Assembly (NCBI RefSeq): GCF_913774285.1
Contig: NZ_CAJYHX010000027.1
Coordinates: 1-50,133, forward strand
Source: an uncultured Sphingomonas sp.
Lineage (GTDB): Bacteria > Pseudomonadota > Alphaproteobacteria > Sphingomonadales > Sphingomonadaceae
DNA length: 50,133 bases
Direction: 5' to 3'
Part shown: positions 25,175 to 34,527 of the stretch, piece by piece
Layout of the letters: each line of letters begins with the position of its first letter
How positions within the stretch are numbered: the stretch's first letter is position 1
Translations under genes and position numbers: made by a program
Notes under the pieces: model-generated
Database searches by the model: none
Told to the model about the DNA's origin: nothing
What the model saw: the letters and a program-made list of their open reading frames with translations, nothing else

Positions 25175-26088
25175 TCAGCGCCGACACCCCCCGCTCCGCC
25201 CGGCTGACGGTCCTGATCCCCTTCCTGCTGGTGACGCTGATCTGGGGCTCGACCTGGCTGGTCATCAAGGACCAGTTGGCGGTGGTGCCGCCGAGCTGGT
25301 CGGTGAGCTATCGCTTCCTCGTCGCCGGGGTGTCGACGCTGCTCTGGGCGGCGTTCCGGCGCGACCGGCTCCTGCTCGACGCGCGCGGCCTCGCCTTCGC
25401 CGCCTGCCTGGGGCTCGCCCAGTTCGTGCTCAACTTCAACTTCGTCTACCGCGCCGAATCGCACGTCACCTCGGGTGTCGTCGCGGTGGTCTATGCGCTG
25501 CTGCTGGTGCCCAACGCGATTCTCGCGCGCATTTTCCTCGGCCAGAAGATGGGGCGTCAGTTGCTGATCGGTTCGATCGTGGCGATGGCGGGCGTGGCGC
25601 TGCTGTTCCTCCACGAGGCCCGGCTCAATCCGGTCGGGCCGCACGAGGCGCTGCTCGGGATCGGCATCGCACTGGCGGGCGTGCTCTCCGCCTCGGTCGC
25701 CAACGTGATGCAGGCGACCGGCACCGCCAAGGCCTATCCGATGGCGACGACGCTCGGCTGGGCAATGCTGATCGGATCAGCGCTCGATGCGGGCTTCGCG
25801 CTCGCCACGGTCGGCCCGCCGGTGATCGAGACGCGGCCCGCCTATCTGCTCGGCATCGTCTATCTTGGCGTGATCGGCTCCTCGATCACCTTCACCATCT
25901 ATTTCCAGCTGATCCGCACCATCGGGCCGGCCAAGGCGGCCTATACCAGCGTGCTGATCCCAGTGATCGCGATGCTGCTGTCGACGCTGTTCGAGGGCTA
26001 TCGTTGGTCGCTGCTGGCGGTGGGCGGCGGCGCGCTGGTGCTGGTCGGGCTGGTGCTCGCCTTGAGGGCGCGCAGGCCCAACCGGTAA
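25171..26088 (+). CDS. EamA/DMT family transporter
   Basis: This 305-residue inner-membrane protein has ten hydrophobic helices and two EamA repeats; the motif LIWGSTWLVIKDQL in helix 1 is typical of the RhaT/YdcZ-like drug and metabolite exporters. I infer a TTG start at 25171, overlapping the lyase stop as TTGA, because no ATG or suitable GTG exists before the first helix. It may export an amino acid or the product of the upstream cluster. Its last 91 bases overlap the 3' end of the convergent SDR gene. Confidence 0.82.
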   Translation: MISADTPRSARLTVLIPFLLVTLIWGSTWLVIKDQLAVVPPSWSVSYRFLVAGVSTLLWAAFRRDRLLLDARGLAFAACLGLAQFVLNFNFVYRAESHVTSGVVAVVYALLLVPNAILARIFLGQKMGRQLLIGSIVAMAGVALLFLHEARLNPVGPHEALLGIGIALAGVLSASVANVMQATGTAKAYPMATTLGWAMLIGSALDAGFALATVGPPVIETRPAYLLGIVYLGVIGSSITFTIYFQLIRTIGPAKAAYTSVLIPVIAMLLSTLFEGYRWSLLAVGGGALVLVGLVLALRARRPNR

Positions 26089-26825
26089 TCGGCGTAGCGC
26101 GGCCGCCAGCCGAGCAGGCGCTTCGCCTTGCCGTTCGCCACCCGCCGGTTCTCGGCATAAAAAGCGCGCGAGGCGGCGCTGAGCTCGACCTCGTCGGGCG
26201 TCACCGCCGGGCCAGGATCGATGCCGAGCAGCTCGGCGGCATAGGCGAGCACCTCGGCCTGCGGCGCGGGCAGGTCGTCGGCGAGATTGTAGGCGCCGGG
26301 CGGCCCCTCGAAGGCCGCGATCACTCCGGCGACGAGATCGTCGACATGCACCCGACTGAACACCTGGCCGGGGAAGTAGACGCGAGTCGCCCCCGCCGCC
26401 ATCCGCTCCAGCGCCGAGCGCTCGGGGCCGTAGATGCCTGGCAGGCGGAAAACATGCGCGTTGGGCAGCGCCCCCCAGCCGAGATCCGCCTCGACCCGGC
26501 CGCCGCGCCGCCCCCGCAACGGCGCGCTTTCGTCGACCCAGCCCCCCCCGGTATCGCCATAGACGCCGGTGGAGGAGAGATAGCCGAGCCACTTGCCGCT
26601 TGCCGCGAGATCGGCGCCATAGGCGGCGAGCACTGGATCGGCATCCCCCGGCGGGATACTGGAGAGGATGTGCGTCGCTGCCGCGATTTCTGCACGGGTG
26701 CGTGGCTGGTCGTCGAAGGTCGCGCGGGTCACCGTGGCGACCTCGCCGCCCCCGGCCTGCACGGCCGCCATCAGCCGAGACGCGGTATAGCCAGGGCCAA
26801 ACACCAGCAGGCGGACGACGCTCAC
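25998..26825 (-). CDS. SDR-family NAD(P)-dependent epimerase/dehydratase-like protein
   Basis: This 275-residue protein has an extended-SDR fold with a modified glycine motif at the start (VFGPGYTASRLM). The region LSSTGVYGDTGGGWVDE provides the Ser/Thr-Tyr part of the catalytic site, and SRVHVDDLVAGV is typical of the family. It resembles YeeZ-like proteins; the substrate is unknown. The start is a GTG at 26825, overlapping the stop of the upstream M28 gene as GTGA. The C-terminal 30 residues are Ser/Thr/Pro-rich and encoded opposite the end of the EamA gene, an unusual antiparallel coding overlap. Confidence 0.82.
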   Translation of the reverse strand: MSVVRLLVFGPGYTASRLMAAVQAGGGEVATVTRATFDDQPRTRAEIAAATHILSSIPPGDADPVLAAYGADLAASGKWLGYLSSTGVYGDTGGGWVDESAPLRGRRGGRVEADLGWGALPNAHVFRLPGIYGPERSALERMAAGATRVYFPGQVFSRVHVDDLVAGVIAAFEGPPGAYNLADDLPAPQAEVLAYAAELLGIDPGPAVTPDEVELSAASRAFYAENRRVANGKAKRLLGWRPRYADYRLGLRALKASTSPTSTSAPPPTASSDQR

Positions 26826-28426
26826 TGCACGCTCCCGAACAGCATCCCGAAAAAGTCGCCTTGGTTCCAGCTCGGCCGCGCGTCGCCGTCGGCGAGCGCC
26901 TGCACCGTCGCCAGCCCGACATGCTTGTATTTCACCGCCGAATTCCAGTCGAACGGCAGGTCGATCTGGTCCGACGGCTTGTGGTAATTCCCGTCGAGGA
27001 ACTTGCGCGCCGCCACCGCACCGGTGCCGCCGGGGCCGGTGTCGATCGACACCGCCGGAATGCCCGCCTGCACGAAGCTGTAATGGTCGGAGCGGACGAA
27101 GAACATCTCGTCCGGCTCGGGATCGGGCACCACGCCCAGCCCCTCGGCCTTGGCCGCGGCGGCGACCACCGGGCCGATGCTCGATCGCTCGCCGCCCAGC
27201 ACGACGAGGTCGACCAGCGGATAGGTAAGGATCGGCATGTCGAAATTGACGTCCGCGACGATCGAGCCTTTGGGCACGGTCGGGAAATGCGCGAAATAGT
27301 CAGAACCGATCAGCCCCTTCTCCTCGGCGGTGAGCGCCACGAACAGCAGCGAGCGGCGCGGGTGCTTGCCGCTTTCCTCGATTGCCTTGGCGATCTCCAG
27401 CAGCATCGACACGCCGATGGCATTGTCCATCGCGCCGTTGTAGATCGTGTCGCCCTTCACCGGCTCGCCGACGCCGACATGGTCGAGATGGGCGGAGAGC
27501 ACCACCGTCTGCGCCTTGAGCGTGGGGTCGCTGCCCTCGATCCTGCCCACGACATTGTGGCTGTCCCGCGTCGACAGACGCGTCTTGCTCGCCACCGCCA
27601 GCGTGCCGGTAAGCGCACCCGTCGGCATGCGGCTGCCGCGCGTCTGCGCGGCGAGCACGTCGGACCAGCGGATGCGCGCGCCCTCGAACAGCTTGGCCGC
27701 GCCGGCCTGGCTCACCTGGCCGACGACCGGGGCTTGGAGGGACACGGCGTTGGCGACGCCGTCCGGCCCCGCCCAGCCGGTGCGCGGATAGGCATAATAG
27801 GGCGCGAACTTCTCGACGCTGAAGTCCTTGGCCCGCGCGATCGTCTCGACGATCAGCACCGCCTTGGCGCCGCGCGCCGCCGCCAGCCGCGCCTTCTGCC
27901 CGTCATCGCCGAAATGCGCGTTGACCTCGTTGGGCAGACCCTTGGGGGTGCCGTCGAGGATCGCGACGATCTTGCCGCGCACATCGAGCCCCTTGTAGTC
28001 GTCGCGCTTCCCCTGCGGGTAGACGATGCCGTAGCCCGCAAAGACGACCTCGCCTTCCGTCTTGAAGTCGGGTGACGAGGGCACCGGCTCGTTGACGAAA
28101 TCCTTGCCGAACGCGAACGGCACGTCCTTGCCGCCGCGCTTCAGCGTCCACACCGCCTTCTCGGCCGGACGGTAGGTGACGAGCTTGACCGGCTGGAACC
28201 AGCCGCCATTCGCGCCCGGCTGGAGCCCGATCGCGAGCATCCGCGCCGCAACATATTCGGCCGCCACATCGAAGTCGCGCGTTCCCGCCTCGCGACCGCG
28301 CAGCGCATCCGAGGCGAGGAACTGGACATGCGCCTTGATCGCCGCCTGTTCGGGGGTGAGCGGCGGCGCCTGCTGCGCCAGCGCGGGGCCGGCGAGCAGG
28401 AGCGGGGCAAGCAGCGCGCGTTTCAC
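26822..28426 (-). CDS. Secreted M28-family zinc aminopeptidase (paralogue 1)
   Basis: The 534-residue exported protein has a signal peptide (about 1-18, GPALAQQ) and the FLASDALRGREAGT opening common to bacterial M28 peptidases. A PA-type insert precedes the catalytic part. Two-zinc ligands and catalytic residues are in SAHLDHVGVG, GAMDNAIGVS, TAEEKGLIGS, NFDMP and NYHKPSDQID. The start is GTG 28426, only six bases after the stop of the second M28 gene. It probably trims N-terminal residues from peptides in the periplasm or outside the cell. Confidence 0.9.
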   Translation of the reverse strand: MKRALLAPLLLAGPALAQQAPPLTPEQAAIKAHVQFLASDALRGREAGTRDFDVAAEYVAARMLAIGLQPGANGGWFQPVKLVTYRPAEKAVWTLKRGGKDVPFAFGKDFVNEPVPSSPDFKTEGEVVFAGYGIVYPQGKRDDYKGLDVRGKIVAILDGTPKGLPNEVNAHFGDDGQKARLAAARGAKAVLIVETIARAKDFSVEKFAPYYAYPRTGWAGPDGVANAVSLQAPVVGQVSQAGAAKLFEGARIRWSDVLAAQTRGSRMPTGALTGTLAVASKTRLSTRDSHNVVGRIEGSDPTLKAQTVVLSAHLDHVGVGEPVKGDTIYNGAMDNAIGVSMLLEIAKAIEESGKHPRRSLLFVALTAEEKGLIGSDYFAHFPTVPKGSIVADVNFDMPILTYPLVDLVVLGGERSSIGPVVAAAAKAEGLGVVPDPEPDEMFFVRSDHYSFVQAGIPAVSIDTGPGGTGAVAARKFLDGNYHKPSDQIDLPFDWNSAVKYKHVGLATVQALADGDARPSWNQGDFFGMLFGSVQ

Positions 28427-28432
28427 CAGGGC

Positions 28433-30085
28433 TTACTTCGCGCCGGGACCGTCATAGGTGACGCCGAAAAAGTCGCCCTTGTTCCACACCGGCCGTTCGT
28501 CGCCGTTCGCGATCGCGTTGGCGATGCGGAAGTTCACGTCGACGAAGCGCACGCCCGACTGCCAGTTGATCGCCGGCTGCTGGTCGATCTGGTCCGAGGG
28601 CTGGTGGTAATGGTTCTTCATGAAGTGATCGATCGCCGCGCGACCTGGACCACCGGCACCCGGCCACAGGAACACCGAGGGCACGCCCTTGCGGACGAAG
28701 TTGTAATGGTCCGACCGCACGAAGATATTTTCGCCGGGCAGCGGATCGTCGGACATCTTCACGCCGATCTCGGCCGCCGCCTTGGCGACGATCGGCCCCA
28801 GCGTCGAATGGTTGGCGCCGTAGACCACGATATCCTCGAACGGATAGGTGATGATCGGCATGTCGAGGTTCACGTCGGCGACGATGCTGTTCTTGATCGT
28901 CGGGTTGTTGGCGAAATAGTCGGAGCCGACCAGCCCCTTCTCCTCCGCCGTCACCGCCAGGAACAGGATCGAGCGGCGCGGCTTGGTGCCGGCTGCCTTG
29001 AAACGCTTGGCTTCCTCGATCAGCGAGGCGGTGCCGATCGCGTCGTCGAGCGCGCCGTTGTTGATCGTGTCGCCCTTCGCGTCGGGCTTGCCCACGCCGA
29101 TATGATCGAGATGCGCGGAGAGCATGACGACTTCGCCGGCCAGCTTGGGATCGCTGCCCTCAATCAGGCCCGCCACGTTGAAGCTCGGCATCGGGGTGAG
29201 CACGGTCTTGGTCGCGATCGTCAGCGTGCCCGGCAGCTGGAGTGCCTTGAAGGTCGCGCCGTCGACCGCCGCGGCCTTGGCGATCGCCGACCACGGCGTC
29301 TTCGCGCCGGCGAACAGCTTCCCGGCGCCCGCCATGCTCAGCAGGCCGAGCCCCGGCACGCCAGGTGCTGCGATATGGCCGGTGCCATCGGCGTTGCCCC
29401 AGGTTACGCGCGGCCGGTTGGCATAAGCGGCATACATCGCGAAGGGCCGCGTCTTGGCGGTGAGCGGCGATTCGAGCGTGATATAGCCGATCGCGCCGTG
29501 CTTCTTCGCGATCTCGGCCTTGGCCGCGGGGTTCTGGAAGTGCGCGCCTTCCTCGCCGGGGAAGCTCGACGGCGCGCCGCCGAAAAAGGCGACGATCTTG
29601 CCCTTCACGTCGACGCCCTTGTAGTCGTCACGCCCCAGCCCGACGATGCCGTAGCCGACGAACACAACCGGTGCGGTGACGCTGTATTCGGGCTTTTCGG
29701 GGTTGGCGCCGACGATGAAGTCCTTGCCGGCTTCGAGCGCCACGGGCGCCCCCTTGCCGCGGCCGATCGACATGGCGCCGGTGCCGTCGAGCTTGTAGCT
29801 GACCAGCGGCACCTTCTGCAGATAGCCGCCGTCATCGCCCGCCGGCTTGAGGCCCGCGGCGTAGAATTGCGACGCCACATAGTTCGCCGCGATCTCGAAC
29901 TCCGGCGACCCCGCCTCCCGGCCCTTCAGCGCGTCGGATGCCAGGAACATCACATGGCTCTTCAGCGCCGCCTGGTCGGCGGGCAGCGGCGCGGTAATGA
30001 CGGCGTTCCGCTCGGCCGCGGTCTGGGCGAGTGCGGGCGACGCCGCGACGAGGAGAAGAGCAAGCGGCGCAGTCGGTCGAAGCAT
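28433..30085 (-). CDS. Secreted M28-family zinc aminopeptidase (paralogue 2)
   Basis: This 550-residue exported protein has a signal peptide ending near SPALAQT and collinear motifs with its neighbour: FLASDALKGREAGSPEF, SAHLDHIGVG, GALDDAIGTA, TAEEKGLVGS, NLDMP and HYHQPSDQID. The two genes therefore arose by tandem duplication and remain in one operon. The ATG at 30085 follows CAGGGAAACCCG and starts the signal peptide; the frame upstream to 30316 crosses the divergent promoter region. This copy comes first, so it is probably expressed at least as strongly. Confidence 0.91.
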   Translation of the reverse strand: MLRPTAPLALLLVAASPALAQTAAERNAVITAPLPADQAALKSHVMFLASDALKGREAGSPEFEIAANYVASQFYAAGLKPAGDDGGYLQKVPLVSYKLDGTGAMSIGRGKGAPVALEAGKDFIVGANPEKPEYSVTAPVVFVGYGIVGLGRDDYKGVDVKGKIVAFFGGAPSSFPGEEGAHFQNPAAKAEIAKKHGAIGYITLESPLTAKTRPFAMYAAYANRPRVTWGNADGTGHIAAPGVPGLGLLSMAGAGKLFAGAKTPWSAIAKAAAVDGATFKALQLPGTLTIATKTVLTPMPSFNVAGLIEGSDPKLAGEVVMLSAHLDHIGVGKPDAKGDTINNGALDDAIGTASLIEEAKRFKAAGTKPRRSILFLAVTAEEKGLVGSDYFANNPTIKNSIVADVNLDMPIITYPFEDIVVYGANHSTLGPIVAKAAAEIGVKMSDDPLPGENIFVRSDHYNFVRKGVPSVFLWPGAGGPGRAAIDHFMKNHYHQPSDQIDQQPAINWQSGVRFVDVNFRIANAIANGDERPVWNKGDFFGVTYDGPGAK

Positions 30086-30275
30086 CGGGTTTCCCTGTTG
30101 ATCGCAAGAATATTTCAAGCCTAGCAGGGATGAAGGGGCGGTCAATTCCCACCCTCGCGCCGCTTGATACATTCCGATGCCGTAACGGCATGTCGAAACA
30201 CGAATGATGTTTCCGACCAAGGTAATCGAGAGAATAGAGTAGCAGGCGCGACCGCTTGTCCTATATCGAACCGGT
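30086..30275. promoter_or_regulatory. Divergent promoter region of M28 operon and pepN
   Basis: This gap of 190 bases has a perfect small palindrome, ATGCCGT-A-ACGGCAT (30177-30191), near its middle. CTATAT lies at 30261-30266, ten bases before the pepN start, and could be a -10 element giving a very short leader. No convincing -35 hexamer was found. Confidence 0.35.
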
Positions 30276-32864
30276 ATGAGTGACGCCCGCATCGCCGCCG
30301 CAGCTCCCCAGGCCATTCGCCGTGAGGATTATCGTCAACCCGACTGGCTGGTCCCCGAGATCGCGCTCGATTTCGATCTCGACCCCGCCGCGACCCGGGT
30401 GCGCGCCACGCTCCACGTCACCCGCAACGGCGCGCATGATCGCGCGCTGGTGCTGAATGGCGACGGGCTCGAAGCCGCTGCGGTGAAGGTCGACGGGGTC
30501 GCCGCGCAAAACTGGCGGATGGATGGGCAGGATCTGGTGATCCCGCTCACCGGCGATGCCCACACGATCGAGACCGAAGTAGTGATCGCGCCCGAGCGCA
30601 ACACCCAGCTGCAGGGTCTCTATGCCTCGTCGGGGATGCTCTGCACCCAGTGCGAGGCCGAGGGCTTCCGCCGCATCACCTTCTTCCCCGATCGGCCGGA
30701 CGTGCTGTCGAAGTACAAGGTCCACATGACCGCGGACAAAGCGCGCTTCCCCGTGCTGCTCGCTAACGGCGATCCGATCGCGCAGGGCGATGCCGAGGAC
30801 GGCCGTCACTGGGCCGAATGGCACGACCCCTTCCCCAAGCCGAGCTACCTGTTCGCGCTGGTCGCGGGTGACCTCGTCGCCAACACCGGCAGTTTCACGA
30901 CCATGTCGGGCCGCGAGGTGCAGCTCGGCATCTATGTCCGCGCGCCCGACCTGCCCAAGACCGACCACGCTCTTCACGCGCTGAAGCTCAGCATGAAGTG
31001 GGACGAGGAGGTCTATGGCCGCGAATATGATCTCGACGTGTTCAACATCGTCGCGGTCGACGACTTCAACTTCGGCGCGATGGAGAACAAGGGGCTGAAC
31101 GTCTTCAACAGCCGCTACATCCTCGCCGACCCCGATACCGCCACCGACTGGGACTATGACGCGATCGCCGCCGTGGTCGCCCATGAATATTTCCACAACT
31201 GGTCGGGCAACCGCGTCACCTGCCGCGACTGGTTCCAGCTGAGCCTGAAAGAAGGCTTCACCGTCTTCCGCGACCAGAGCTTCTCTGCCGACCAGGGCTC
31301 GGCCGCGGTCAAGCGGATCGAGGACGTGCGCTCGCTTCGCGCCAGCCAGTTCCCCGAGGATGCCGGTCCGCTCGCGCATCCCGTGCGCCCGGACGAATAT
31401 ATCGAGATATCCAACTTCTACACGGCGACCATCTACAACAAGGGCGCCGAGCTGATCCGGATGATGGCCACCATCCTGGGGCCGCAGAAGTTCCGCGCCG
31501 CGACCGATCTCTATTTCGATCGCTTCGACGGCACCGCTGCCACCTGCGAGGATTTCGTCGCGAGCATGGAAGAGGCAGGCGGCGTCGATCTCGGCCAGTT
31601 CCGCCGCTGGTACAGCCAGGCGGGCACGCCGCGCGTCTCGGCCAACCTCGTCCAGGACGGCGGCACCACCCGCCTCGCGCTTGCCCAGACCGTGCCGCCG
31701 ACGCCGGGCCAGCCGGTCAAGGAGCCAATGGTCCTGCCGCTCAAGATCCGCCTGTTCGGCGAGAAGAGCGGCGCGCCGCTGACCGACGAGCAGCTGGTGC
31801 TGCTCGACAAGCCCGAACAGGAACTGCGCTTCGAGGGGCTGCCAGAGCGTGCAGTGCTTTCGATCAACCGCGGCTTCTCGGCGCCGGTGATCGTCGACGC
31901 CAATCGCAGCGCGGCGGACCTCGCTTTCCTCTCGGCGCATGACGACGATCCGTTCGCGCGCTACGAGGCGATGCAGCAGCTGATGCTCGACACGCTCGTC
32001 GCCGCGGTGACCACGGGCAAGGGCGAGCATGGCGCACTGATCGACGCCGTCCGCAACACGCTGACCGATCCGTCGCTCGACCGCGCCTTCATCGCCGAGG
32101 CGGTGCTGCTCCCTTCGGACAGCTTCATCGGCGACCAGATGGCGGTGGTCGATCCGGACGCGATCTTCCGCGCCCGCGAAGCCCTGCGCGCCGATCTCGG
32201 CAATCTGCTCGAGGCCGAATGGCGCGCCGCCTATGAGGGCGCGCGGGCGAACCGCTTCGAATATTCGCCGGCCGCCAAGGGCGCGCGCCGCCTCAAGAAC
32301 GTGGCGCTCGGCTATATCGCCGCGAGCGGTGCGGCCGATGCGGCGGAGCTCGCCTATGCCCAGTTCGAGGCGGCGGACAACATGACCGATCGTCAGGGCG
32401 GCCTCGCCACGCTGGTCAACGGCACCTCGTCACTGCGCGAAAAGGCCATCGAGGCCTTCTACCAGCGCTATGCCGGCAACGCGCTGGTACTGGACAAGTG
32501 GTTCCAGACCCAGGCGCTGTCCTCGCGCGAGGATACCCTTGCCGCCGTCGAGAAGCTCGCTCGGCACCCCGACTTCACGCTGGCCAATCCGAACCGGGCG
32601 CGGGCGCTGGTCGGCGCGTTCAGCATCAACCAGCGGGCGTTCCACGAGCCTTCGGGCCGCGGCTATCGCTTCGTCGCGGACCAGCTGATCGCGCTCGACA
32701 AGCTCAACCCGCAGACCGCCGCCAAGCTGGTGCCGCCGCTCGGCCGCTGGAAGCGCTTCGACGCCGATCGCGCGGCGCTGATGCGCGGCGAGCTGGAGCG
32801 CATCGTCGCCAGCCCTGGGCTCAGCAAGGACATGTTCGAGCAGGCCACCAAGTCGCTCGACTGA
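30276..32864 (+). CDS. pepN: Aminopeptidase N, M1 family
   Basis: This is a cytoplasmic zinc aminopeptidase of broad specificity (862 aa), the usual length of the gammaproteobacterial-type PepN. The substrate N-terminus motif GAMEN is at 267-271. The zinc site HEYFH is at 303-307, with the third ligand E326 in LKEGFTVFRD. The N-terminal saddle and the C-terminal all-helical part are both complete. The start at 30276 (MSDARIAAAAP) lies close behind a possible -10 element. The stop overlaps the UbiB-like gene as TGATG. Confidence 0.96.
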   Translation: MSDARIAAAAPQAIRREDYRQPDWLVPEIALDFDLDPAATRVRATLHVTRNGAHDRALVLNGDGLEAAAVKVDGVAAQNWRMDGQDLVIPLTGDAHTIETEVVIAPERNTQLQGLYASSGMLCTQCEAEGFRRITFFPDRPDVLSKYKVHMTADKARFPVLLANGDPIAQGDAEDGRHWAEWHDPFPKPSYLFALVAGDLVANTGSFTTMSGREVQLGIYVRAPDLPKTDHALHALKLSMKWDEEVYGREYDLDVFNIVAVDDFNFGAMENKGLNVFNSRYILADPDTATDWDYDAIAAVVAHEYFHNWSGNRVTCRDWFQLSLKEGFTVFRDQSFSADQGSAAVKRIEDVRSLRASQFPEDAGPLAHPVRPDEYIEISNFYTATIYNKGAELIRMMATILGPQKFRAATDLYFDRFDGTAATCEDFVASMEEAGGVDLGQFRRWYSQAGTPRVSANLVQDGGTTRLALAQTVPPTPGQPVKEPMVLPLKIRLFGEKSGAPLTDEQLVLLDKPEQELRFEGLPERAVLSINRGFSAPVIVDANRSAADLAFLSAHDDDPFARYEAMQQLMLDTLVAAVTTGKGEHGALIDAVRNTLTDPSLDRAFIAEAVLLPSDSFIGDQMAVVDPDAIFRAREALRADLGNLLEAEWRAAYEGARANRFEYSPAAKGARRLKNVALGYIAASGAADAAELAYAQFEAADNMTDRQGGLATLVNGTSSLREKAIEAFYQRYAGNALVLDKWFQTQALSSREDTLAAVEKLARHPDFTLANPNRARALVGAFSINQRAFHEPSGRGYRFVADQLIALDKLNPQTAAKLVPPLGRWKRFDADRAALMRGELERIVASPGLSKDMFEQATKSLD

Positions 32865-34372
32865 TGCTCCGGCTGCTCACCGCCACGGTCCGCGACTCCG
32901 CCCGGGTGCGGACCGTGGCGGCCGTGGCGGCGCGGTTCGGGCTGGGCGTTCTGCTGGAGCGGCTCGGCTTTGCGGGAGAGGCCGATGCGGCCGATCCCGA
33001 AACCGGCGCGCTGCCGCTCCCCCGCCGCACCCGGCTGGCACTGGAAGCGCTGGGCCCGACCTACGTGAAGATCGGCCAGATCCTCGCCACCCGCGGCGAC
33101 CTGCTGCCGCCCGAGTGGATCGCCGAACTGGAGCTGCTCCAGAGCGCCGCGCCGACCTTGCCCTTCGAGGCAATCCGAGCCGAAGTAGAAGCCGCCCTCG
33201 GCATGCCGCCGGAAGAAGCGTTCGCCTGGTTCGATCCTCAGCCGCTGGCCGCCGCCTCGATGGCGCAGGTACACCGCGCGCGGCTGGCCGACGGCCGCGA
33301 GGTGGTGCTGAAGGTGCGCCGCCCCGGCATCCGCGCGGCGATGGAAGCGGACCTTCGGCTGATCGGCGAGCTCGCCGCGCTGGTCGCGAAGAGCAGCGCG
33401 GAGGCACGTCGCTTCGAGCCGGTGGCGCTCGCCCGCCAGCTTCGCCAGGCGCTGCTCGAAGAACTCGACTTCACCAACGAAGGCCGCAACGCCGATCTGC
33501 TGCGCGTCGACATGGCCGACAACCGCCGCGTCGTGGTGCCGGAGATCCATTGGCAGTGGACGTCCGAAACGCTGCTGGTGATGGACTATATCGCCGGCGT
33601 GAAGCCGGTATCGGGCGAAGCGCTGCGGACCGCCGGGATCGATCCCGAAGCCATCGCCGAGCTGGGCGCCGATACCGTGATCGCGATGGTGCTGGTCAAC
33701 GGCCGCTTCCATGCCGATCCGCATCCCGGCAACCTGCTCTGCCTGCCCGGCGACAGGCTGGCGCTGCTCGACCTCGGCTCGATCGGCCATGTCGGGCCCA
33801 AGCGCCGCGACGAGTTCATCGCCTTCGTGCTCGCGCTGACCGGCGGCAACGCGCGGGCCCTCGCCGACACGCTGGCGCTGTGGAGCGAGGGCCATGACGT
33901 GCTCCGCCGCACCATCGACCGCGCGGCCGAGGCGATCGTCCAGCGCCATGGCGGGGGCAAGCTCGTCCTGTCCGCGATGATGCCCGATTTCCTGCGGCTG
34001 CTGCGCGAGGAAGGGCTGGTGCTGCCACCGGACCTGCTGCTGGTGTTCAAGGCGATGGTGACGATGGACGGCGTGCTCGATCGCATCGCGCCGGGCTTCG
34101 ACCTGTCCGGCGCGATCGGGCGGGCGCAGGTGGCGCTGCTGGCGAACCGATTCGGACCGGCGCGAATGGCGGCGAGTTCGGCGGCGTTGGCGCTGGCACT
34201 GGTGGAGCTCGGCGAGGACGCGCCCCGGTTGCTGCGCACGGCGGCGGCAAGACTGGAGGCGCCGGTTGTGGATACCGGGGTTGCCATGGCGATTACCAAG
34301 GCGGGCGGCTGGATCGCGACGGCGCTGATGGCCGGCGCCACGCTCGTGGCTGCAGCAGTCTGGCTAGGCTAG
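32864..34372 (+). CDS. ABC1/UbiB family atypical kinase-like protein
   Basis: The 502-residue protein has the UbiB signature motifs: KxGQ at 69-72 (VKIGQILATRGDLLP), the Ala-rich nucleotide loop AAASMAQVH at about 129-137, K150, ELDFTNEGRNA at 200-210, HADPHPGN at 283-290 and DLG at 303-305. Two hydrophobic helices end the protein and would anchor it in the inner membrane. UbiB proteins assist ubiquinone synthesis. It lies away from ubiE, so it may be UbiB itself or a paralogue. Translation appears coupled to pepN by a TGATG overlap. Confidence 0.88.
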   Translation: MLRLLTATVRDSARVRTVAAVAARFGLGVLLERLGFAGEADAADPETGALPLPRRTRLALEALGPTYVKIGQILATRGDLLPPEWIAELELLQSAAPTLPFEAIRAEVEAALGMPPEEAFAWFDPQPLAAASMAQVHRARLADGREVVLKVRRPGIRAAMEADLRLIGELAALVAKSSAEARRFEPVALARQLRQALLEELDFTNEGRNADLLRVDMADNRRVVVPEIHWQWTSETLLVMDYIAGVKPVSGEALRTAGIDPEAIAELGADTVIAMVLVNGRFHADPHPGNLLCLPGDRLALLDLGSIGHVGPKRRDEFIAFVLALTGGNARALADTLALWSEGHDVLRRTIDRAAEAIVQRHGGGKLVLSAMMPDFLRLLREEGLVLPPDLLLVFKAMVTMDGVLDRIAPGFDLSGAIGRAQVALLANRFGPARMAASSAALALALVELGEDAPRLLRTAAARLEAPVVDTGVAMAITKAGGWIATALMAGATLVAAAVWLG

Positions 34373-34382
34373 TCTCCTGTAT

Positions 34383-34503
34383 CCTCCCCCGCCCGGGGGA
34401 GGTGGCGCCGAAGGCGACGGAGGGGGAGGATGCCAGAACGGAAGCAGTTTTGCGTCCTCCCGCTCCGACCCGCTTCGCGGCCCACCTCCCCCTGGCGGGG
34501 AGG
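34383..34503. repeat. Paired inverted palindromic repeat (unit family A, copy 2)
   Basis: This has the same architecture as 21058-21184: units at 34383-34433 and 34452-34503 face each other, and the inner hairpins GCC-GAA-GGC and CCGC-GAA-GCGG differ in sequence from the first copy but still pair. It fills most of the 155-base gap between the converging UbiB-like and PhoD-like genes, where it could terminate both transcripts. Confidence 0.88.
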
Positions 34504-34527
34504 GTGCGCTCTCTTCTATTATTCGCG

